Below are positions 1 through 5,641 of a DNA stretch of 10,207 nt, piece after piece. Numbering within the stretch: the first letter of the stretch is position 1; each line of letters opens with the position of its first letter. The notes under the pieces are model-generated. The model did no database searches and was not told where the DNA came from. It saw only the letters and a program-made list of their open reading frames with translations. The stretch comes from a candidate division TA06 bacterium (GTDB lineage Bacteria; Hydrothermota; DG-26; E44-bin18; JADFOU01): assembly GCA_022562655.1 (NCBI GenBank), contig JADFOU010000049.1:1-10207 (forward strand), in the 5' to 3' direction. Both the position numbers and the translations under genes were made by a program.

Positions 1-765
1 CTCGGAGATCGCGGCATAGTCTTCATCAATCAATCCATCCCCATCATCGTCCTTCGACCAGGCGATATTGACCGTATCTCCCGTAGGTAGTGTATCCGTA
101 AAACCTGAGAGGTCGTCTTCATGACGGATCCCTTGGTTGGGACCCACATCAGAATCCATATAGATACCTATATAGAGATCTTGAAGGAAGAAGGTGTCAA
201 TGTTGTGAACGGTGTAGTCGAAGATGATGAAGTCATCATAGCCTGTATCCGCCCAGGAATAACTGTTCTGGTGGATCTCAATACCCAAGGGGGTGTGCTC
301 AGGCGCATAGGGGGCTCTCACCGTGTCCGAATAGAGTGCAATGTAGTCTTGATTGGAGACATTGCAGGCTTCCATAATCGTATCTCCCGGGGCATCTCCG
401 GGAAACATCTCATAAAAATCACTCCCTGTTTCGTCAGCAACTGTCCAACCTTCAACACCTGTAGCCACAATGGTGTCATTATTCACGATTGCGCCTATCC
501 AGAGAGCGCCTCCAAAGAGATACTCTATGTCGGAATCAGAAGGCCACTCAGCCGAAGGGTAGTTCGAATTTCCCCAGTTTCCATAGGCACCCCAGTTGGT
601 AATCGTATACCAGAGATTTCCGACATCATGGGTCTTTACTAGAGTTTTGACGATCTGAGAAGCGGGGACTTCCTGCTCGAGGGTTTTCCCAGTAGGAGAT
701 GTCGAAAGAGCTGTAAGAACCCCCATAGACATCAACCCGATCCAGAAAAATTGTATCCTCTTCAT
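1..765 (-). CDS. Secreted hypothetical protein, N-terminal 255 codons (3' end outside window)
   Basis: The frame is open without a stop from an ATG at 763-765 to the left edge, so the gene is cut at its 3' end. The start is supported by a Shine-Dalgarno GGAGGT (complement of 771-776) five bases upstream. The N-terminus (MKRIQFFWIGLMSMG, then a hydrophobic run to about residue 25) looks like a Sec signal peptide. The mature part is rich in aromatic and acidic residues (WYTITNWGAYGNWG, LFGGALWIGAIV, DDFIIFDYTVHNIDT, LYIGIYMDSDVG) and contains an Asp-rich DDDGDGLIDED segment at 19-51 that may bind calcium. From memory, this layout matches the N-terminal half of large secreted proteins common in FCB candidate phyla, whose C-terminal halves resemble residues after about 90 of the frame at 8657-10207. 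That would predict a T9SS sorting domain beyond the edge. Role unknown; secreted location likely, family assignment moderate. Confidence 0.75.
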   Translation of the reverse strand, partial: MKRIQFFWIGLMSMGVLTALSTSPTGKTLEQEVPASQIVKTLVKTHDVGNLWYTITNWGAYGNWGNSNYPSAEWPSDSDIEYLFGGALWIGAIVNNDTIVATGVEGWTVADETGSDFYEMFPGDAPGDTIMEACNVSNQDYIALYSDTVRAPYAPEHTPLGIEIHQNSYSWADTGYDDFIIFDYTVHNIDTFFLQDLYIGIYMDSDVGPNQGIRHEDDLSGFTDTLPTGDTVNIAWSKDDDGDGLIDEDYAAISE

Positions 766-770
766 TGGAC

Positions 771-850
771 ACCTCCATACACACCGATATTGGTTAAATG
801 GTAATTGGTTAAATTGTCAAATGGGTAAATTAAATAACCACCAATTACCG
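771..850 (-). promoter_or_regulatory. AT-rich upstream region with repeated ATTTAACCAA and possible -35 box
   Basis: This gap precedes the gene starting at 765. On the plus strand TTGGTTAAAT occurs at 790-799 and 805-814, with a degenerate third copy ATGGGTAAAT at 821-830, giving a period of 15-16 bases. GGTAATTGG (800-808) is inverted as CCAATTACC (841-849); the second arm contains the methyltransferase stop codon. On the minus strand TTGACA (complement of 815-820) could be a -35 box, but the hexamer 17 bases on (TTAACC) is a poor -10. GGAGGT at 771-776 is the ribosome binding site. The array could be an operator or a mobile repeat; the sequence alone does not decide. Confidence 0.35.
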
Positions 851-1630
851 ACTACCCATATTATTCTTCGTCGCGACCAAACCGATAGCGATACTGGTAT
901 AATGGAAGATTTGGTGATGGGAGACTCGGTCTATTAGACGATAAAAGAACTTGAATATTCCAGAGAGAAAAGTTGGATACATGGGTAGAGAGATCTTGAA
1001 AAACTGAAGGAACTCCCTCAGAACCCGATAGGCAAGTCCGGGACGCATCCAGTAGCCATAGGATCGAATCATCTGAAATCCCTCTCGTTCTATTACCCTC
1101 TTCAAACTCTGAGGGGTAAATTCCCGCTCCCATCCGGCAAACCATCTTCCGAAGAATAGTAAGACGTGCTTCATCAGGGTGTATGGATGAAAGGTCTGGG
1201 GGACATCCACCAAGAGAATTCCCCCCTTTTTAAGGAGGCGGAAGTTTTCCCGCAGAAGAGGTCTTGGGTCTCGAAAGTGCTCCAACAATCCCTGATGGAA
1301 GAGGATGTCGAAACTCTCATCGGGGAAAGGTGTCCTCCGGGCATCTCCCATCACCCGATGGGTCATCACCCCTTTTTCGGCAGAGAAATAGTGCGACAAA
1401 GCAAGCCCACTCTTCGCAAAATCTAAAAGAAAGACCTCTGCCTCTCTCTCTGCCAGTTCAATCCCATCCCTTCCCGTCCCGCACCCCACCTCTAAAACCC
1501 TTTTCTTCTGAAGATCGGGACAAATTCTGATGAGTTCCCCAACGATGTCACTTACGGTGGGATAAACACTCTTGGATCTCTCTTTCTCCTCCCAGAACCT
1601 CTGCCAATTCTCCCGTTTAGGTTCGACCAT
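845..1630 (-). CDS. Class I SAM-dependent methyltransferase
   Basis: 261 residues, predicted cytoplasmic or membrane-associated, transferring a methyl group from S-adenosylmethionine to an unknown substrate. Motif I is VLEVGCGTGRD (residues 45-55), followed by an acidic strand end FLLD (67-70), then GDARRTPFPDESFDILF (95-111) and the HQGLLEHF segment (112-119), typical of Methyltransf_11-type folds. The C-terminal ~100 residues are aromatic and basic, with hydrophobic stretches near 150-165 and 205-235, unlike a minimal methyltransferase. I chose the ATG at 1628-1630. The frame stays open up to 1732, but that extension would translate through a perfect hairpin (1646-1671) and looks non-coding. 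No Shine-Dalgarno precedes 1630, unlike most neighbours. It is isolated from the secretion genes by repeat-filled gaps on both sides, so a shared operon is uncertain. Family assignment is confident; substrate unknown. Confidence 0.9.
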   Translation of the reverse strand: MVEPKRENWQRFWEEKERSKSVYPTVSDIVGELIRICPDLQKKRVLEVGCGTGRDGIELAEREAEVFLLDFAKSGLALSHYFSAEKGVMTHRVMGDARRTPFPDESFDILFHQGLLEHFRDPRPLLRENFRLLKKGGILLVDVPQTFHPYTLMKHVLLFFGRWFAGWEREFTPQSLKRVIEREGFQMIRSYGYWMRPGLAYRVLREFLQFFKISLPMYPTFLSGIFKFFYRLIDRVSHHQIFHYTSIAIGLVATKNNMGSR

Positions 1631-1645
1631 CCGTTTTGAATGAAT

Positions 1646-1671
1646 CAGGGTTGTCCTTGTGGACAACCCTG
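1646..1671. repeat. Perfect 11-bp inverted repeat (hairpin)
   Basis: CAGGGTTGTCC at 1646-1656 and its exact complement at 1661-1671 are separated by the four-base loop TTGT. It lies 15 bases upstream of the methyltransferase start on the minus strand. No T-rich run follows on either strand, so it is not a clear terminator. It resembles the GGGCAACC-type intergenic palindromes I recall from many environmental bacteria, but it could also act as a leader hairpin. Confidence 0.75.
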
Positions 1672-1694
1672 GCGTCTTTATTCTACATCTTGAA

Positions 1695-1758
1695 GGTAGG
1701 CACGCCCGATTCGGGCGCAGATTTTGTCGCAACCCGCCTTAGGCGGGTTGCGGCTACC
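1695..1758. repeat. Compound palindromic repeat with two stems inside closing arms
   Basis: Outer arms GGTAG (1695-1699) and CTACC (1754-1758) enclose two hairpins. The first is CGCCCGA (1703-1709) with TCGGGCG (1711-1717). The second is CGCAACCCGCC (1728-1738) with GGCGGGTTGCG (1742-1752) around the loop TTA. The folded form would be a three-way junction. It lies just beyond the Kelch gene stop on the minus strand. The absence of a T-tract argues against a classical terminator. A REP-like or non-autonomous mobile repeat is the likely class. Confidence 0.7.
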
Positions 1759-1776
1759 CCTGTTGAAGAAAATGTG

Positions 1777-4503
1777 TTATTGAATCAGGACAATCTTTCT
1801 TACAAAGCGGTCTCCACCGACCTGGAGCCGGGAGAAGTAGATGCCGCTCGAAACCCTTCTCCCCACATCATCCATTCCATCCCAGGATACCTTATGATCC
1901 CCTGGCTTCAGAGCTTCCTCAAGGAGGCTCCTCACTGAACGACCGGAAAGGTCGTAGACCCTGAGAGAGACCCATCCAGATGAAGGGAGGGTGAAGTGGA
2001 TGATCGTAGAGTGGTGGGAGGGGTTAGGAGAATTCCATATCTTGAATTTGGAATAGAGAAGTTCGGACTCCCTTCCTTCCCCAATCCCCTGAAAGGAAAC
2101 AACGCTATCGCTCACGCAGTCATTGGTTGAGTCGGCGTCTTGAGAGAGCTGGGTGCAGGCGATCATGAAATAGGAAGTATCGGCAAGCGGGACGGTCCAG
2201 TGTTTAAAAAAGGCGCTCACTTTGATTCCCGGAGGGAGGGAAGGACCAGAGAAAGTATCGGAGTAAACAAGAGAGCCCATACTATCCCCATAATAGATGG
2301 AGAGGACCACATCAAAACGCTCGATTAGACAACCTAAGTTTTGAACAACCACCTCAGGGATATATGTGGAATCTACAGAGATAGAGTCGGGAGGCTGTTC
2401 AATGGAAAGGGGCATTACATCTCGAAGCATGGGGACAACCGCTTCGCTGATGCGGTCATTGGTGGAGTCTGTATCTAAAAGAAATTGAGTGTAGACGACC
2501 ATAATATAGGAAGTATCGGAAGGGGTCCATTTCTTTGAGAAAGTGATAGAACTATCACCTGGAGAGAGGGAGGCGACCGACACAGAATCGGAATAGATGG
2601 GAGAAGCCAGCGTATCTTCATAGATGGAGAAAACAACATCAAAACTCTCCTGTAGGCAGCCGAAATTTTCAACAGCTACCTCAGGGGTGTAGGTGAAGTC
2701 CACACAGAGAGAGTCTGGAGGTTCTATAATGGAGAGGGGCGCCACGTCTCGAAGCTGGGTTTGAATCCCTGTGCTGAGTGTGTCATTGTCAGGTCGGGCA
2801 TCTGAAGAAAATTGGGTGTAGACGATGATCGTATAGGAAGTGTCTGCAGGGACGGTCCAGGGAGTGGAGAAGGTAAGTGTATCATCTCCTGGTGGGAATG
2901 AGGAGACCGAGGCGGTATCTGAATAGACAAGAGAACCCGAAGTATCCCCCTCATAGATGGAGAAGACCACATCAAAACTCTCCTGTGAGCAACCAAGGTT
3001 TTCAACAATCACCTTAGGGGTATAGGTGGAGTCCAAACAGGTAAAAACAGGAGGCTCTACAATGGAGAGGGACGCCACATCTCTAACCCGGCGTTCAACC
3101 TCTTTACTATAAGTGTCATTGGCAGAATTTTCGTCATTGGCGAGTTTTGTGGTGAGAACGGCTGTGTAGGGAGTATCCACAGAGACGATCCAATTGTCAA
3201 AGAAAAGAACCACCGTACTTTCAGGTTCCAGACTGGGCACAGTCTGGCTATCAATATATACTGTATCTCCTCCATTCGTGTAAAAGATGAGGAGCTCAAC
3301 ATCGAAGGTCTCGGTGACAATCCCGGAGTTCCCAACAATTGCCTTGGGGGTGATGGTGGAATCTATACAGACCGTATCTTGTGGGAAGATGATGGTTTCG
3401 GCTTCCGCATCGTGAATCGCCAGAGGGAACCCTTCATGCCCATTACTCGCACCAGATTTCGTCCATCCTCCTGGATAGACAAGGAGGGTTTCTTCATCAA
3501 TTCCCACAAAGGCCTGGGAATTGGCTACTGCTGTAGGCTTGTCCGGCACCGTCTCCCAGTTACTAAGATCAGGGTCGTATCGGTAAGTCTTCTTCGTAAA
3601 GATGCCCGTAGAATCCCCTCCCATGGAATCCCCACCGGTGACATAGAATTTTCCAAGAAAAGTGGCACCCGCCACCCTTGACGCAGCATACGGCGCATCC
3701 TGAACTCCTTCCCAGAAGATCTGGGTAGGAAGGGTGCCCTCAATGAGCCCCATCTCCGTCGTTTGGAGATACTCACCGCTCCAGCCCATCGCTACAAAGA
3801 TCTTATCCCCAATGATCCCAGAGGCGTGAGATCGCCGGGGCTTTAAAAGGCTACTCGCAGTCATCCAAATGTTGGTTAAGGGGTCGTAAACCTCAATCGT
3901 ATTGAGACTGGTTGGAGATTCCATCCCTCCATCTCCACCCATGACATAGATGAGGGTGTCCCGCCAGACAGCAGCCGAGAGGAATTGGCGGGGAGTGGGC
4001 ATAGAGGCTTTTGGTGTCCAGGTATTCGTAACGGGATCATACACCTCACAGCGGTCCAGGGCATTGTAAAAATTGTCCGTCCCGCCGAAAACATAGACCT
4101 TCCCATTCACCACAGCAGCAGCGAGTCTCCCCCTGGGTCCTCCGGGCATGAAGTCTTTTGTTGACCAAGAATCCGTGGTGACATCATACTCGTAAGTAGT
4201 GGCAAGAAAATCGGTGCCGTCAAATCCCCCAAAGAGATAGACCTTCCAGGCTCCGGAGACCTCAACAGCCACAGCTGCGTGATAGGCAATATTTGTAGGA
4301 ACATCCTCCAGCAAGGTATCCCATTGAGCCCCTGGAGAGAGAAGACCAGCATCGGGTTCATCCCTTAAAACCCATCCCCCTTTCGGCTCACTGTCCGCCC
4401 AATGGTATGGAAGCGGTTCTTTTCGAAATCCGAGGGATTCCTTAAAAGTGAAAGAAATGCTTAAAAGGGTTCCAAAAAGAAATAGGGATAGCCACCGCTT
4501 CAT
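1777..4503 (-). CDS. Secreted Kelch-propeller / CARDB-repeat protein with T9SS-type sorting domain
   Basis: 908 residues. A signal peptide (MKRWLSLFLFGTLLSISF, cleavage probably near 26) leads into about six Kelch-like blades at roughly residues 73-362. Each has a (Y/F)(V/L)xGG core and a W about 20-25 residues later, for example VYLFGGFDG, VYVFGGTDN, IYVMGGDGG and FYVTGGDSM, with YDPVTNTW-type turns. Four CARDB-like beta-sandwich repeats follow at about 365-474, 475-585, 586-694 and 695-803, three of them opening with DV(A/M)xLSI. The end (about 818-908) is a FlgD-like / T9SS type A sorting domain, with NSPNPS, LRVYDLSGR, HKVSWDGMDDVGRRVSSGIY and the terminal VRKIVLIQ. The domain plan implies export and surface display or release; a binding or structural role is inferred and no catalytic site is seen. 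The start has AGGAGGA (complement of 4508-4514) at good spacing and lies 13 bases after the preceding lipoprotein stop, so co-transcription is likely. Fold assignments are confident, ligand unknown. Confidence 0.9.
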   Translation of the reverse strand: MKRWLSLFLFGTLLSISFTFKESLGFRKEPLPYHWADSEPKGGWVLRDEPDAGLLSPGAQWDTLLEDVPTNIAYHAAVAVEVSGAWKVYLFGGFDGTDFLATTYEYDVTTDSWSTKDFMPGGPRGRLAAAVVNGKVYVFGGTDNFYNALDRCEVYDPVTNTWTPKASMPTPRQFLSAAVWRDTLIYVMGGDGGMESPTSLNTIEVYDPLTNIWMTASSLLKPRRSHASGIIGDKIFVAMGWSGEYLQTTEMGLIEGTLPTQIFWEGVQDAPYAASRVAGATFLGKFYVTGGDSMGGDSTGIFTKKTYRYDPDLSNWETVPDKPTAVANSQAFVGIDEETLLVYPGGWTKSGASNGHEGFPLAIHDAEAETIIFPQDTVCIDSTITPKAIVGNSGIVTETFDVELLIFYTNGGDTVYIDSQTVPSLEPESTVVLFFDNWIVSVDTPYTAVLTTKLANDENSANDTYSKEVERRVRDVASLSIVEPPVFTCLDSTYTPKVIVENLGCSQESFDVVFSIYEGDTSGSLVYSDTASVSSFPPGDDTLTFSTPWTVPADTSYTIIVYTQFSSDARPDNDTLSTGIQTQLRDVAPLSIIEPPDSLCVDFTYTPEVAVENFGCLQESFDVVFSIYEDTLASPIYSDSVSVASLSPGDSSITFSKKWTPSDTSYIMVVYTQFLLDTDSTNDRISEAVVPMLRDVMPLSIEQPPDSISVDSTYIPEVVVQNLGCLIERFDVVLSIYYGDSMGSLVYSDTFSGPSLPPGIKVSAFFKHWTVPLADTSYFMIACTQLSQDADSTNDCVSDSVVSFQGIGEGRESELLYSKFKIWNSPNPSHHSTIIHFTLPSSGWVSLRVYDLSGRSVRSLLEEALKPGDHKVSWDGMDDVGRRVSSGIYFSRLQVGGDRFVRKIVLIQ
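2095..3411 (-). repeat. Four tandem ~330-bp coding repeats (CARDB-like units)
   Basis: Approximate units are 3082-3411, 2749-3081, 2422-2748 and 2095-2421, each coding for 109-111 residues. Recurring protein signatures are DSTYTP(K/E)V, (E/Q)N(L/F)GC, (E/R)(S/R)FDVV(F/L)SIY, VYSD, SPGD/PPGD, DTSY and YTQ. The last three units also stay close at DNA level: a stretch containing CATCAAAACTCTCCTGT is seen near 2636-2652 and again near 2972-2988. The first unit is the most diverged and lacks the NxGC cysteine. This pattern suggests duplication with later homogenisation of the distal units. Confidence 0.8.
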
Positions 4504-4516
4504 TTATTCCTCCTCA

Positions 4517-5614
4517 TCAGGTAACGGGCCTTCCAAAGAAGAATCGAATAATCCGGGGAAGTAATAGTCCAATGGCATAATCTCTATCGTTAGGTTGTCC
4601 TCGTCTTTGGGCGTAATTGAATTCAAGAGGTTGAGTGGAAAGGATCACCCAACCCTCTCCCCAAGGATACAACTCCAGGGTCTCATCACCGGAAGGGACA
4701 CCCCTGGTGAGAACCTGTATGCCAGAGAAAAAGTTGAGGAAATTTCCATGGCTGGCTTTATTCCCGTGGATGGAATCAGGACGAGGAAGACCCTCAGTCA
4801 GAGGATAGTCAAAGTTTACGACCGAATTGTGATCTTCATAATCATACTCAGAATTTAATAGGACAAATCCTGGAAAAAAGATCCCCGCATCATTGATGGA
4901 ACCATTGTGAAACCCCTTGTCCACAGCCTCCCAGAAGAGGACCCCTCCCCTTATGACAAACTCATCGATTTCTTCTTGGTTTGCCGCATAGTTGTCATAG
5001 AACGCCTGTTCCTGATCTGCTGCGATAATCATCATGTCAGTCTCTGGGGAGAGGAGACCCAGAACCGATGAGAATTTATCGGAGGTAAGAATCTCATACT
5101 GGTTCGTACCTGTCCCCTGAGTAATTCCCTCCTCAGCCAGGACCTCTTCAATGGTATTCGCATCCCAGGAGAGATCATCCCGAAAGATGGCGATATGGCT
5201 GGCGGCACCAAAACCTGCAGAAACCATAGAGAGTTTTACTTTAATATCCTCCTTTACAGGAAGATCCACGATCTTCTGTGCCCACCAGAGGGGGATCCCC
5301 CCTGAACTCACCCCGTAGGTGGTGAAGACCCGCTTATTGCCGGCTTCCAAGGAGATATTTTTAATCGGTTCAGAAGGGACAATGGGGGTAGGGGCTAAGA
5401 TCGTATCGGAGCTGAAGAGTACTTTTCCCTCTACTGTGACAACAAGAAAATACTCTTTGAGTAGAGCAGTCAATGGCTCACTCGTATCTGGGAATACAAT
5501 GGTCACTTCTCCAGTAACGATCTTAGGTTTTTCTTCTATAACTTTCTGACATCCTAAAGCAATAATCAGAGTGATCCAAAATAGAAAAAAAACCTTCTGC
5601 CTCCAGACAGTCAT
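4517..5614 (-). CDS. Lipoprotein with GATase-like (flavodoxin-fold) C-terminal domain, no catalytic Cys
   Basis: 365 residues. The N-terminus MTVWRQKVFFLFWITLIIAL followed by GC is a lipoprotein signal with modified Cys22. Residues ~30-130 look like a small beta-sandwich domain (VTGEVTIVFPDTSEP, YFLVVTVEGKVLF). Residues ~138-362 resemble a class I glutamine-amidotransferase / ThuA-like alpha/beta region: HIAIFRDD opens a Rossmann-like unit, then DMMIIAADQEQ, IDEFVIRGGVLFWE, and a late GEGWVILSTQPLEF strand before a C-terminal helix. Cys22 is the only cysteine in the protein, so a thiol nucleophile is absent and binding or a non-classical activity is more likely. The start is set by an AGGAGGT Shine-Dalgarno (complement of 5620-5626) five bases upstream. 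It lies 27 bases after the preceding gene and 13 before the Kelch gene, indicating one operon. Fold assignment is moderate; function unknown. Confidence 0.65.
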   Translation of the reverse strand: MTVWRQKVFFLFWITLIIALGCQKVIEEKPKIVTGEVTIVFPDTSEPLTALLKEYFLVVTVEGKVLFSSDTILAPTPIVPSEPIKNISLEAGNKRVFTTYGVSSGGIPLWWAQKIVDLPVKEDIKVKLSMVSAGFGAASHIAIFRDDLSWDANTIEEVLAEEGITQGTGTNQYEILTSDKFSSVLGLLSPETDMMIIAADQEQAFYDNYAANQEEIDEFVIRGGVLFWEAVDKGFHNGSINDAGIFFPGFVLLNSEYDYEDHNSVVNFDYPLTEGLPRPDSIHGNKASHGNFLNFFSGIQVLTRGVPSGDETLELYPWGEGWVILSTQPLEFNYAQRRGQPNDRDYAIGLLLPRIIRFFFGRPVT

Positions 5615-5641
5615 CCTATACCTCCTCGGAAAGGTTTCTCA

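Noticed and set aside
19..51. DDDGDGLIDED as an EF-hand
   Set aside because: The loop lacks Glu at position 12 and there are no flanking helices. Calcium binding is possible, but the EF-hand label is not supported.
121..642. 173-codon plus-strand open frame
   Set aside because: It is antisense to the left-edge secreted gene, which has a Shine-Dalgarno, a signal peptide and sensible composition. The plus frame has no ribosome binding site and no recognisable domain.
1631..1732. N-terminal extension of the methyltransferase frame to 1732
   Set aside because: The extension translates through the perfect hairpin at 1646-1671 and part of the 1695-1758 palindrome, and gives Arg/Ser/Thr-rich text unlike the family. 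The ATG at 1630 begins just ahead of the expected fold.
1728..1752. Hairpin considered as a Rho-independent terminator for the Kelch gene
   Set aside because: The strong GC stem is followed on the minus strand by ACAAAATC, not a T-run. It fits a palindromic repeat better.
2475..3338. Recurring minus-strand frames ending in WRPSPL-like residues
   Set aside because: They are alternate-frame readings of the CARDB repeats. Their similarity to each other only reflects the DNA repeats.
2095..3411. Regular repeats considered as CRISPR or satellite DNA
   Set aside because: The period is about 330 bases, the frame is open throughout and the units encode a recognisable beta-sandwich pattern, so this is a protein-domain repeat.
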